Below are positions 43,948 to 51,389 of a stretch of 64,000 nt of DNA, piece after piece. The stretch covers positions 806,001 to 870,000 of the forward strand of contig CAVXLQ010000003.1 of the NCBI GenBank assembly GCA_963762635.1, written 5' to 3'. Numbering within the stretch: the first letter of the stretch is position 1; the number at the start of each line of letters is the position of its first letter. The notes beneath the pieces are model-generated. The model searched no databases. It was not told where the DNA came from and saw only the letters and a program-made list of their open reading frames with translations. The DNA comes from Tenggerimyces sp963762635. Lineage in GTDB: Bacteria > Actinomycetota > Actinomycetes > Propionibacteriales > Actinopolymorphaceae. The translations under genes were made by a program, and so were the position numbers.

Positions 43948-45413
43948 GTCAATCGTTCAAGCAAGGCGCGCTTGTCGGGCTTGCCGCTCGGCGCGACGGG
44001 GACGTCGGTCAGGATCGTGAACGTGTGGGGCACGCTCGCCTCGCCGAGCTCTTCGCCGACGTGCTTGGCCAGCTCGGTGAGGTCGATCGTCTTGCCGGCG
44101 TTCGGAACGACGAACGCGTGGATCGCCTCGCCCGTACGTTCGTCCGGTGCGCCCACGACGTACGCCTGGTCGACGTCGGGGTGGCTGGCGAGGGCCTGCT
44201 CGATCGCGCCGGCGTAGTGGATGACCGCGTTCACGATGACGATGTCGCGTGCCCGGCCGACCAGATGCAGGAAGCCGAGCTCGTCGAAGTCCGCGAGGTC
44301 GCGGGTGCGCACCCAGCCGTCCTGGCAGAGCGCGTCGGCGGTCTGCTCGGGATCGTTCCAGTAGCCGTCCATCTGGTACGGGCTGCGCACGTACAGCTCG
44401 CCGGCGCGGACCTCGGTCTCCACGAGCGGGTGCGGGCGTCCGATCGACGCGCTGGCAGGCGAGGGCCAGGCTTGGAGCTCGTCGGGCGTGAGAAGCGTGA
44501 CCAGGCAGACCTCGGTCTGCCCGTAAGCCTGGTAGACGACCGGGCCGAGCCGCTTGGTGGCCGCTTCGAGCCGCTGCGGGGTGATCGGCGAGCCGGAGAC
44601 CATGACCGACCGGAGCGTGCTGACGTCGAGGCCGTCCCGCTCGACGACGTCGAGGAGCTGGTAGAGCCGCGGCACCGTGCAGAGGATCCCGGTGATGCGG
44701 TGCCGTTCGATCGCTTCCTCGAACCTCGTCGAACGGTCGGGGATGACGGCGGTGCCGCCGGTCGCGAGGCAGAACGTGAGGTAGTCCATGATCACCTGGC
44801 TGGACAGCGTTCCCATCAGCAGGAACCGCTCGTACCCGGCCGCCAGGCGGGTGACCGTGGGCGTCCAGTTGGCCGGGTTGTACGCCCAGTGCGCGGCGAT
44901 CGCCCGGTAGCTGTAGGCGCAGCCCTTGGGGTTTCCCGTGCTGCCGCTGGTGAAGAACAGCCAGCCGATGTCGTTCGGTCGCGACTCGACCTCCAGCGTC
45001 CCGGTTGGTTCGTGGGTGCGGAGATCTTCCAACGTACGAAGGGGAATCGCGCCGGCGGCCTCGTGGACCTCTTGCGTCGCGATGTCGTCGACGACGACCG
45101 CGGCGACGTCCATCGCGAGCATGTGGGCGAGCTGGCGGGGCGTCCAGCCGGGTCGTACGGCGACCACCCGGCAGCCGAGGACGTGCGCGGCGAGCTGGAC
45201 GGCGAACGCGTCGGGGGAGACGCCGGTGAGGATCGCGACGCCGTCGCCCCTGCCGAGGCCGTGGGCGCGGAGGGCGGCGGCGAACGTTCGGACGGTGTCG
45301 TACACCTCGGCTCGGGGGATCGGAATGCCCTCGTACTCGAACGCGGGGCGGTCCGGCCAGCGGGTGAGGGCGTCGAGCAGCGGCTGCGGGTACGGGTCCA
45401 CGTCTGTTCCCAC
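43944..45413 (-). CDS. AMP-forming acyl-CoA ligase / acyl-AMP synthetase
   Basis: ANL-superfamily adenylating enzyme, 489 aa from the GTG at 45413 (GGGGAG 8 bp upstream); a start at 45449 is also open. Core motifs: A3 WLFFTSGSTGNPKGCAYSY, A5 VYQAYGQTEVCLVTLL, A7/A8 VRTRDLADFDELGFLHLVGR and A10 with the catalytic Lys in PVAPSGKPDKRALLE. The substrate, a fatty or aryl acid, cannot be told; no carrier-protein gene is adjacent. It is divergent from a LacI regulator. Confidence 0.9.
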   Translation of the reverse strand: MGTDVDPYPQPLLDALTRWPDRPAFEYEGIPIPRAEVYDTVRTFAAALRAHGLGRGDGVAILTGVSPDAFAVQLAAHVLGCRVVAVRPGWTPRQLAHMLAMDVAAVVVDDIATQEVHEAAGAIPLRTLEDLRTHEPTGTLEVESRPNDIGWLFFTSGSTGNPKGCAYSYRAIAAHWAYNPANWTPTVTRLAAGYERFLLMGTLSSQVIMDYLTFCLATGGTAVIPDRSTRFEEAIERHRITGILCTVPRLYQLLDVVERDGLDVSTLRSVMVSGSPITPQRLEAATKRLGPVVYQAYGQTEVCLVTLLTPDELQAWPSPASASIGRPHPLVETEVRAGELYVRSPYQMDGYWNDPEQTADALCQDGWVRTRDLADFDELGFLHLVGRARDIVIVNAVIHYAGAIEQALASHPDVDQAYVVGAPDERTGEAIHAFVVPNAGKTIDLTELAKHVGEELGEASVPHTFTILTDVPVAPSGKPDKRALLERLT

Positions 45414-45455
45414 GTGCGTTTCTCCCCTCGGGTTCAGCGGTGCTGCCACGCTCGG

Positions 45456-45472
45456 CTGGACCGATGGTTCAG
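45456..45472. promoter_or_regulatory. candidate LacI-type operator
   Basis: CTGGACCGATGGTTCAG, an inverted repeat with 7-bp arms (one mismatch) around GAT, in the 99-bp gap between the divergent ligase and LacI genes. Position and symmetry fit an autoregulatory operator; sequence agreement with known LacI sites is only general. Confidence 0.4.
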
Positions 45473-45512
45473 AATGTCATCTGGTCAGGGGGCTAGTGAG
45501 TTGGAGGCATGG

Positions 45513-46526
45513 ATGCGCACGACCCTGCGGGATGTCGCTGAGCTTGCCCAGGTGTCCCCGAAGACGGTCTCGAACGTCGTGAACGGGTACATCCACGTGC
45601 GCAAGGAGACTCGGGAGCGGGTCGAGCAAGCCATCGCCGAGCTGAACTACCGCCCGAACCTGTCCGCGCGGAGCCTGCGTCAGGGGCGTACCGGCGTGAT
45701 CGCGCTGGCGGTGCCCGAGCTGGATCAGCCGTACTTCGCCGAGCTCGCCAAGCACTTCGTGGCCGCGGCGGCGGGACATGGGTTGACCGTTCTGGTCGAC
45801 CAGACCGAGGGCGCGCGGGATCGGGAGCGCCAGGTGATCGGCGGGATTCGCGACCAGCTGATCGACGGTCTGGTGCTGAGCCCGTTGGCTCTGACCGCGG
45901 CGGACTTGGACGAACGTACGGACGCGACGCCGATGGTGCTGCTGGGGGAGCGGATCCACCACGGGCCGGCCGACCACGTCGTCATCGACAACGTGAAGGC
46001 GGCGCGTGAGGCGACCGAGCACCTGATTTCCCTTGGCCGCAAGCGGATCGGCGCTATCGGCTCGCAGAAGGTCGCCGCGGGTGTGACCGCGCGGCTTCGG
46101 CTGCGTGGGTATCACCAGGCGTTGAAGTCGGCTGGCGTCGCGGCGGACAAGAACCTGGTGGCGAGCGCGACCCGCTTCCACCGGGCCGACGGTGCCGAGG
46201 CGATGGAGTTCTTGCTGTCCCAGAAGCCGTTGCCGGACGCGGTGTTCTGCTTCTCCGATCTCTTGGCGCTCGGGGCCTTGCGTACGTTGGCGTCGCACGG
46301 GATCCGGGTGCCCGAGGACATCGCGGTGATCGGCTTCGACGACATCGAGGACGGGCGCTTCTCGACGCCGACGCTGTCGACGATCTCGCCGGACAAGGAG
46401 CAGCTGGCGGCCCAGTCGATCGAGCTGCTGACCGCCCAGCTGAACGGATCGGCCGCGGATCGCGGGCCACAGGAGGTCTACACGGACTACACACTCCAGA
46501 TCCGCGAGTCCACGATCGGCCGCTAA
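45513..46526 (+). CDS. LacI family transcriptional regulator
   Basis: A 337-aa regulator from the ATG at 45513 with GGAGG 5 bp upstream; the frame is open far upstream over the ligase, which is a shadow. N-terminal helix-turn-helix and hinge (1-60: TTLRDVAELAQVSPKTVSNV, NYRPNLSARSLRQGRTG), then a periplasmic-binding-protein-like ligand domain (IALAVPELDQPYFAELAKHF through VPEDIAVIGFDDIEDGRFST). The ligand is probably a sugar. Targets may include the divergent ligase or the nearby glycan-degrading genes. Confidence 0.94.
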   Translation: MRTTLRDVAELAQVSPKTVSNVVNGYIHVRKETRERVEQAIAELNYRPNLSARSLRQGRTGVIALAVPELDQPYFAELAKHFVAAAAGHGLTVLVDQTEGARDRERQVIGGIRDQLIDGLVLSPLALTAADLDERTDATPMVLLGERIHHGPADHVVIDNVKAAREATEHLISLGRKRIGAIGSQKVAAGVTARLRLRGYHQALKSAGVAADKNLVASATRFHRADGAEAMEFLLSQKPLPDAVFCFSDLLALGALRTLASHGIRVPEDIAVIGFDDIEDGRFSTPTLSTISPDKEQLAAQSIELLTAQLNGSAADRGPQEVYTDYTLQIRESTIGR

Positions 46527-46567
46527 TTCGCTGTACTCCCGGCGGCGCCGCCCGCTGTACTGGCTCG

Positions 46568-47248
46568 GTGAGCTTCCGCCGTTATGTGTCGATCCCGCCC
46601 GGGGACTGGTCGCGGCTTCAGTTCGCGCTGGAGGCTGGCGACCTCCAGGCCAGCGTTCAGGAGCTGCTCGGGCTCGCGTTGCACGACGAGGACGGGGTGC
46701 GCGTCCAGGACGAGTGCCTCCGGCTCCTCGACCACCCACGGGTCGAGCTGCGCCAGATGGCCGCCACGGGGCTTGGGCATGTGGCCCGGCTTCACGGGGT
46801 GCTGTCCGATCGTGCGGTGGCCGAGCTGCTGTGGCTGGTGGACGATCCGGAGCTCGGCGACTACGTGTCGGGCGCGATGGACGACTACCAGTCGTTCGTC
46901 GAACGCGATCGGCCGATGCGGGAGTCGTTCCGTCCGCGCCACTTCGTCGAGCTGTTCCGCCGCGTCGGCCGCCTGGCGCTGCCGGCCGGTGAGCAGGTCG
47001 CCCACCTGGAACGCATCGGCGCGGCCCCTCTCGTGGACGCGCTCGCCCTGGACTTCGACGAGAGCATGCGCCTCGTCCCGGAGTTCGGCGACCTCGGCTG
47101 GCTGACGTCGAGTGAACTGATGCAGCTGGCCGCCATCGACAACGCGCTGGAGGAGCTGGACGACGACCTCTGGGACGTCGACGCCCTCCGTACCCCCGAG
47201 TGGACCGCCGTCCGCGACCTGGCCCAGGAGTTCCTCACCGAAGGCTAG
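46568..47248 (+). CDS. hypothetical protein with HEAT-like helical repeats
   Basis: A 226-aa cytoplasmic protein starting with GTG at 46568. Residues 30-100 look like alpha-helical HEAT-type repeats (ECLRLLDHPRVELRQMAATG, LGHVARLHGVLSDRAVAELL). The C-terminal third is acidic (ALEELDDDLWDVDALRTPEW). No catalytic motif is visible. It follows the LacI gene by 41 bp on the same strand and converges with the SGNH hydrolase, 3 bp from its stop. Function unknown; an immunity- or adaptor-type protein would be speculation. Confidence 0.7.
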   Translation: MSFRRYVSIPPGDWSRLQFALEAGDLQASVQELLGLALHDEDGVRVQDECLRLLDHPRVELRQMAATGLGHVARLHGVLSDRAVAELLWLVDDPELGDYVSGAMDDYQSFVERDRPMRESFRPRHFVELFRRVGRLALPAGEQVAHLERIGAAPLVDALALDFDESMRLVPEFGDLGWLTSSELMQLAAIDNALEELDDDLWDVDALRTPEWTAVRDLAQEFLTEG

Positions 47249-47251
47249 TGA

Positions 47252-48382
47252 TCAACCCGTCGTGAGCCCGCTCAGATAGAGCGCGTCGATCTCGGCGAAG
47301 CAGGCGCCCTTGGTGAACTTCAGCGTGTTCGGCCCGGCGTTCAGGGTCACGTCGGCCCCGACCATGGTCCAGTTCTCCCAGCCGAGGTTCTGGTACTCCA
47401 CGGACGTCGCGGCGCCGCCGTTCACCGAGAGGTTGTGGCTGCAGACCGTGGTCATCCCGTTCCCGCCGCGTACCCGGATCCGGTGCGGGCCGGCCGTGGC
47501 GGCCTGGACGGTGAAGGTGACCGAGCTGTCGGCGAAGTCGATCTTGCCGACCTTGGTGCCACCGGACGAGCTCACGTTGTTGGCCAGCCGGACCGCGTTC
47601 ACCAACGTCGCGTTCGAGGTCTGCTCGGCCTCGTAACGGGTCAGTTCGATGCCGGTCAGTGCCGAGTACCACCGCGCCGCCGCCCTCGACACCGCGCCGT
47701 AGCCCGGGTGGAACGGGTCGATCAGGTCGCCCTGGATCAGCGCGCTGCCAGTGTCGGCCAGCCGGACCTTCCGGCCGGCGCCGGCCAGCGACCCGACCAG
47801 GCCGGGCAGGAGCTCGTTGAACGCCTGCACCCGCCGGTTGTGGGTGGCGTCGGCGAGCGGCGGCAGCGTGGTGACGATCACCTCGGCATCCGGCGCGGTG
47901 CTGGTGATCCGGTTCAGCAGCGCGGTCATCCGGGCGGGCGCACCCGCGGTCGACGCGTCGGTGTACATGTCGTTGGTGCCGATCTGCAGAAGCACGACCT
48001 GCGGCTGTTGGGTCTGCAGCCAGCCGATCACGTTGTCGTGGATCTGCTGGATCGTCCAGCCGCCGTGGCCCTCGTGGTCCTTGTCCGGCAACGCCGGGCC
48101 GCCGGCCGATCCCTGGCCGACGAAGTCCACCTGCCGGCCGTCCGCGGCCAGCAACTGCCACAGGTCGGTCCGGTACCCACCCTGCGCGCTGTCGGCGCCG
48201 GCGGTGTTCGAGTCGCCGAGCGGCATGATCCGCACCGGCGCGGCCAGCTCAACCGGGACAACGGACTGAGCCGACTGATCCGGGGCCGGCCCAGAGTTCG
48301 CCAAGCTACCGGCAAGCAGGATCGCGGAACCGCCGACCAGGCCGCTCAGCTTCATGGCCCAGGCTTTCACTTCCGACTTCAT
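47252..48382 (-). CDS. secreted SGNH/GDSL hydrolase with C-terminal CBM35-like domain
   Basis: A 376-aa exported esterase. N-terminal signal (about 1-30). Block I VRIMPLGDSNTAGADSAQGG with the Ser nucleophile, block III VVLLQIGTNDMYTDAS with the Asn, and block V IDPFHPGYGAVSRAA with D-x-x-H near residue 225 complete the SGNH site. Residues about 245-376 form a carbohydrate-binding CBM35/CBM6-like domain (RYEAEQTSNATLVNAV, FTVQAATAGPHRIRVRGGNG, GPNTLKFTKGACFAEIDAL). Probably a carbohydrate esterase acting on plant or microbial polysaccharide. Confidence 0.92.
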   Translation of the reverse strand: MKSEVKAWAMKLSGLVGGSAILLAGSLANSGPAPDQSAQSVVPVELAAPVRIMPLGDSNTAGADSAQGGYRTDLWQLLAADGRQVDFVGQGSAGGPALPDKDHEGHGGWTIQQIHDNVIGWLQTQQPQVVLLQIGTNDMYTDASTAGAPARMTALLNRITSTAPDAEVIVTTLPPLADATHNRRVQAFNELLPGLVGSLAGAGRKVRLADTGSALIQGDLIDPFHPGYGAVSRAAARWYSALTGIELTRYEAEQTSNATLVNAVRLANNVSSSGGTKVGKIDFADSSVTFTVQAATAGPHRIRVRGGNGMTTVCSHNLSVNGGAATSVEYQNLGWENWTMVGADVTLNAGPNTLKFTKGACFAEIDALYLSGLTTG

Positions 48383-48578
48383 CTGGAGTCTCCTGTCCTG
48401 CTGGTGCCTTGGAAGGTGAGGACGCGAATCGCCAACGTGTGTGGGGATCCGCGGCGACCGGACGCTATTGCCACGTTGTAAAGCATTAGATCGCAGAGCC
48501 GGATGGCCGCCAAGGGGTCAGTCCAGGCAGCTTGTGGCCATGGGCCCTGGCGCGGCGCTGGGGCCTGCGCGATCGCTC

Positions 48579-49526
48579 CTACTGAAGCGACTCCAGCGCC
48601 TTCCACAGCTGTTCGCGCTCCGAGGCGGGCAGGGGTGGGCCGTATGGGTCGAACGCGGCGGAGGCGGGCATGATGCCTTCCCACTCCGCCGTCCACGCCA
48701 TCCGCTGGACGTATCCCTCCATCGGCTCCCGGAACGTCAACTGCGCAAGGGCGTCCAGCCGCTGGGACGCCGCGACGAAGGCGGTGTGGTCGCCGGCTGT
48801 CCAGGCGTCCAGGACGGCGACCGACCAGGACGGCAGGGCCGAGGCGATGCCGACCAACGCCGAGTCGGCGCCCCACATCATCGAGGGGCCGTACATCCGA
48901 TCCTCGCCCGTCAGCACCAGCGTCGTCGGGGAGGCGGAACGGGCCGCGGCGATGAGGTCCTGGCAGCCCATCGCGTCGTCGAGCAAGGCCAGCTTGACAC
49001 CGGCAACCCACGGCAGCGAGACGAGCTCGGCGACGGTCGCGGGGGAGTACTGGCATCCCGAAGCACGCGAGTACAACACGAAAACGATCAGCGGCACCTC
49101 GACCGAACGTCCCAACAGCTCGTGCAGCTCCACGATCTCGGCGGGCGTAGCACCCGGCACGGGATACACGAGAAGCCCCGAGGCCCCAGCGGCGACCAAC
49201 GACGAAGCCACCGGCAACGAGGCCTCGAAGGCTCCGCGAGCAGCGGCTACCCCGGCCACCACCGGCAGGCCAGTCGTCGAGCCGAACTCGCCGACCAACC
49301 ACGCAAGCTCCGAAGCGGGCAACGAAGATCCGCGCCCCGTGTGCGCCCCGACCGCGAGTCCGCCGACGCCCGAAGCGGCTACCGCCGACGCATAGGGAGC
49401 CACCGAATCGCGCAGCACCGACCCCGACGACGAGAACGGTGTCAACGTCGCCGCGACGACGCGCCCGCGCAGTCGCGAACGGAGCGCCTCGATTCGGTCC
49501 GAATCCTTTTCGGCGTTCACCGTCAT
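48579..49526 (-). CDS. dihydrodipicolinate synthase-like (DHDPS/NAL) aldolase, copy 1
   Basis: A 315-aa class I aldolase of the DHDPS/N-acetylneuraminate lyase superfamily, from the ATG at 49526. Landmarks: VVAATLTPFSSSGSVLRDSV, the phosphate or carboxylate loop GLAVGAHTGRGSSL, the Tyr in LIVFVLYSRASG and the Schiff-base Lys in VAGVKLALLDDAMG. Lysine synthesis is unlikely, since these divergent versions sit in catabolic clusters. A keto-sugar-acid substrate is inferred. It is divergent from the palm-like regulator with a 140-bp gap. Confidence 0.85.
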   Translation of the reverse strand: MTVNAEKDSDRIEALRSRLRGRVVAATLTPFSSSGSVLRDSVAPYASAVAASGVGGLAVGAHTGRGSSLPASELAWLVGEFGSTTGLPVVAGVAAARGAFEASLPVASSLVAAGASGLLVYPVPGATPAEIVELHELLGRSVEVPLIVFVLYSRASGCQYSPATVAELVSLPWVAGVKLALLDDAMGCQDLIAAARSASPTTLVLTGEDRMYGPSMMWGADSALVGIASALPSWSVAVLDAWTAGDHTAFVAASQRLDALAQLTFREPMEGYVQRMAWTAEWEGIMPASAAFDPYGPPLPASEREQLWKALESLQ

Positions 49527-49666
49527 GGGACGAGTCTGCACTGGTTCACTGGGGGCATGTCGACTCCGCTCAGGCCTGTTGGGGACGTCGCTCACCATTA
49601 TTCCGGTCGCGGCCGTAACCTACCTGACATGGATCGTCGCTTGGACCGCACCGGAGGAGGCCAGTA

Positions 49667-50890
49667 ATGGCTCTGCTCACGTTCGGCGTCGTCGGCCCGT
49701 CCGACCTCGTCCCACGCGTCGTCGAGGCCGTCGAGACGACGGCTCAGCTGAAGGCGCTGCCGCTACCGTACAAGGGCGAGCAGGAAACCGTCGACATCAT
49801 CCGCGCCAACGCCGAGGAAGTCGACGCCTGGCTGTTCACCGGTGTCGTGCCGCACGAGATCGCGACCGCTGAGCACGTTGTCGACCTGCCCGCCGAGCAC
49901 GTCTCGTACTCCGGCGTCACGCTCCTCGCCGCGCTGCTCAAGCTGCTCCGCGCCGGCGCCGACCTGCGCCGCGTCAGCATCGACACGCTGCAGCCGATCG
50001 AGGTGGCCGAGACGCTCGACGAGGCGGGACTGCCCGCCGAGACCGCGCTCACGATGGTGTACGAGCCGACCGTCCGCTCCGCCGACGTCGTCGAGTTCCA
50101 CCGCACCGCGCGCCAACGCGACGGCGCGACGGTCGCGATCACCTGTCTGCGGTCGGCGTACGACGAGCTCCGCAAGGAGATGCCGGTCGTACGTCTGGCA
50201 CCCGCGCCGCGCGACATCCGCGAGGCCGTCGAGCAGCTCGTGCTGCTCACCCGCAGCCGGCACCACTCCGACGCGCAGGTCGCGATCGGCTTCGTCCAGC
50301 TCTCCCGTGCAGACACCGGGCTCGAACGCGACCTCGCCGAGCTCGGCGGCGCGATCGTCGGCATCGACGAGGGCCGCTACCTGCTCGTCACGACGCGCGG
50401 TCCCCTCGAGCGCGCGACGGACGACTTCCGCGTCGCCCCGTTCCTCGAACAGCTCGCCGAACGCCACGGCTCCGTCCACGTCGGCCTCGGGCTCGGCCGC
50501 TCCGCGGGCGAAGCGGCCGCCCACGCCGCCCGGGCGCTGGCCCGCGCGCGCGTGCAGGGCGACGTCGCCGCGATCCTCGCCGCGCCGCACGACGCGGACA
50601 TCGTGCTGACCAAGGACCGCGTGACGGAGAAGGGCCCGGTCGACATCGGCCGGCTCGCGCAACGCCTGGGCATGAGCCGTACGACGCTGCAGTCGCTCCG
50701 GCGCCTGGTCGACAACGCCGAGGAGCCGCTGGTCACCGCGACCGAGGTGGCCCAGGCTTTCTCGATCCAGGAACGCAGCGCCCGTCGCCTCCTCAAGCGC
50801 CTCGAACGCGCCGGCGCCGCCATCCCGGTCGGCACGCTCTCGGAAGGCCAGATGGGCCGCCCGCCGGTGATCTACCGCCTCGACCTCTAG
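49667..50890 (+). CDS. putative regulator: N-terminal sensor, palm-like (GGDEF/GTP-cyclohydrolase III-like) domain, C-terminal winged helices
   Basis: A 407-aa cytoplasmic protein with a GGAGGAGG ribosome binding site before the ATG at 49667. Residues 1-190 resemble a response-type alpha/beta domain (LTFGVVGPSDLVPRVVEAVE). Residues about 200-310 look like a nucleotide-cyclase palm (AIGFVQLSRADTGLERDLAE, VHVGLGLGRSAGEAAAHAAR) without an obvious GGDEF active-site motif. Residues 320-405 contain two helix-turn-helix-like stretches (IGRLAQRLGMSRTTLQSLRR, TATEVAQAFSIQERSARRLL). It probably regulates the divergent aldolase. Domain assignments are inference from pattern, not from a search. Confidence 0.65.
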   Translation: MALLTFGVVGPSDLVPRVVEAVETTAQLKALPLPYKGEQETVDIIRANAEEVDAWLFTGVVPHEIATAEHVVDLPAEHVSYSGVTLLAALLKLLRAGADLRRVSIDTLQPIEVAETLDEAGLPAETALTMVYEPTVRSADVVEFHRTARQRDGATVAITCLRSAYDELRKEMPVVRLAPAPRDIREAVEQLVLLTRSRHHSDAQVAIGFVQLSRADTGLERDLAELGGAIVGIDEGRYLLVTTRGPLERATDDFRVAPFLEQLAERHGSVHVGLGLGRSAGEAAAHAARALARARVQGDVAAILAAPHDADIVLTKDRVTEKGPVDIGRLAQRLGMSRTTLQSLRRLVDNAEEPLVTATEVAQAFSIQERSARRLLKRLERAGAAIPVGTLSEGQMGRPPVIYRLDL

Positions 50891-50938
50891 CCCCGTTTCG
50901 CATGAGGGCGTCCCTGTATCGAATAGATCGGTATCTCG
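50891..50938. repeat. family C intergenic element, half copy
   Basis: CCCCGTTTCGCATGAGGGCG continuing TCCCTGTATCGAATAGATCG; identical to the copy at 38237 for the first 27 bases. It begins at the first base after the stop codon of the palm-like regulator gene. Confidence 0.6.
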
Positions 50939-50982
50939 CCTGGGTGCCATGAACTCCGGGCTGGTTCTCCACGGGATCGTGC

Positions 50983-51052
50983 ACTTCCCTAGCCGATCTG
51001 GGGTTGTGCAGCGTGGCAAGAGCCCGCGAAACCCCGGTTCGGTGAGGGAAGT
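50983..51052. repeat. 70-bp palindromic element (family B, copy 2)
   Basis: Arms at 50983-51005 and 51030-51052 (outer ACTTCCCT / AGGGAAGT, inner GGGGTT / AACCCC) with a 24-base loop. Same total length and loop position as the copy at 38090. The right arm is the better conserved between copies (AACCCCGGTTCGG in both). Confidence 0.65.
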
Positions 51053-51148
51053 CGCGGGAGCCGTGGACGGAGGTGGCCGGTGCCGGGCGTCGTCCAACGA
51101 GCAGGCCGGTATGTCATCTGGACACCATGGACTGTCGACCAGACCGGT

Positions 51149-51198
51149 GAGTTGTTCCAGGGATCTCGGCTTCTAGGTCGAGATCCCTGGAACAACTC
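51149..51198. repeat. 50-bp palindromic hairpin element (family A, copy 5)
   Basis: Arms GAGTTGTTCCAGGGATCTCG / CGAGATCCCTGGAACAACTC. The inner part is CCAGGG/CCCTGG, a further paired change from copy 2 (CCAGTG/CACTGG). Confidence 0.8.
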
Positions 51199-51250
51199 CG
51201 AGCTCCCGCCGACGGCTCTCGCACCGCTGGTCACACGCGCACCACGCTAG

Positions 51251-51300
51251 GAGTTGTTGGACAGATCTCGGCCTCTAAGCCGCAATCCGTCCAACAAGTC
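51251..51300. repeat. 50-bp palindromic hairpin element (family A, copy 6)
   Basis: Left arm GAGTTGTTGGACAGATCTCG, right arm with CGCAATCCGTCCAACAAGTC. It is the least perfect copy; two of its mismatches (A-C and C-A) become G-U pairs on the minus-strand RNA. Confidence 0.7.
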
Positions 51301-51321
51301 GTCCGGCACCACCAGGCCCGG

Positions 51322-51383
51322 ATTCGAATGAGGGACGCCCTCTATCGAATAGATCGCTACAGGGACGCCCTCATTCGAAACGG
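51322..51383. repeat. family C intergenic element, full inverted copy
   Basis: Arms TTCGAATGAGGGACGCCCT and AGGGACGCCCTCATTCGAA flank a core TATCGAATAGATCGC. The reverse complement reads CCGTTTCGAATGAGGGCGTC, matching the half copies at 38237 and 50891. It ends 7 bp from the 2-hydroxyacid dehydrogenase stop and may serve as its transcript end. Confidence 0.6.
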
Positions 51384-51389
51384 CGGTGG

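Noticed and set aside
43869..45512. Upstream extension of the LacI frame across the AMP-ligase gene
   Set aside because: The ligase on the other strand has all ANL motifs, and LacI has a clear ribosome binding site and HTH start at 45513.
49527..49666. Small plus-strand gene in the aldolase/regulator divergent gap
   Set aside because: The frame has no ribosome binding site of its own and overlaps the promoter of both genes.
38075..51389. CRISPR array in the repeat nests
   Set aside because: Repeats are palindromic, few, irregularly spaced and without uniform spacers, and no cas gene is present.
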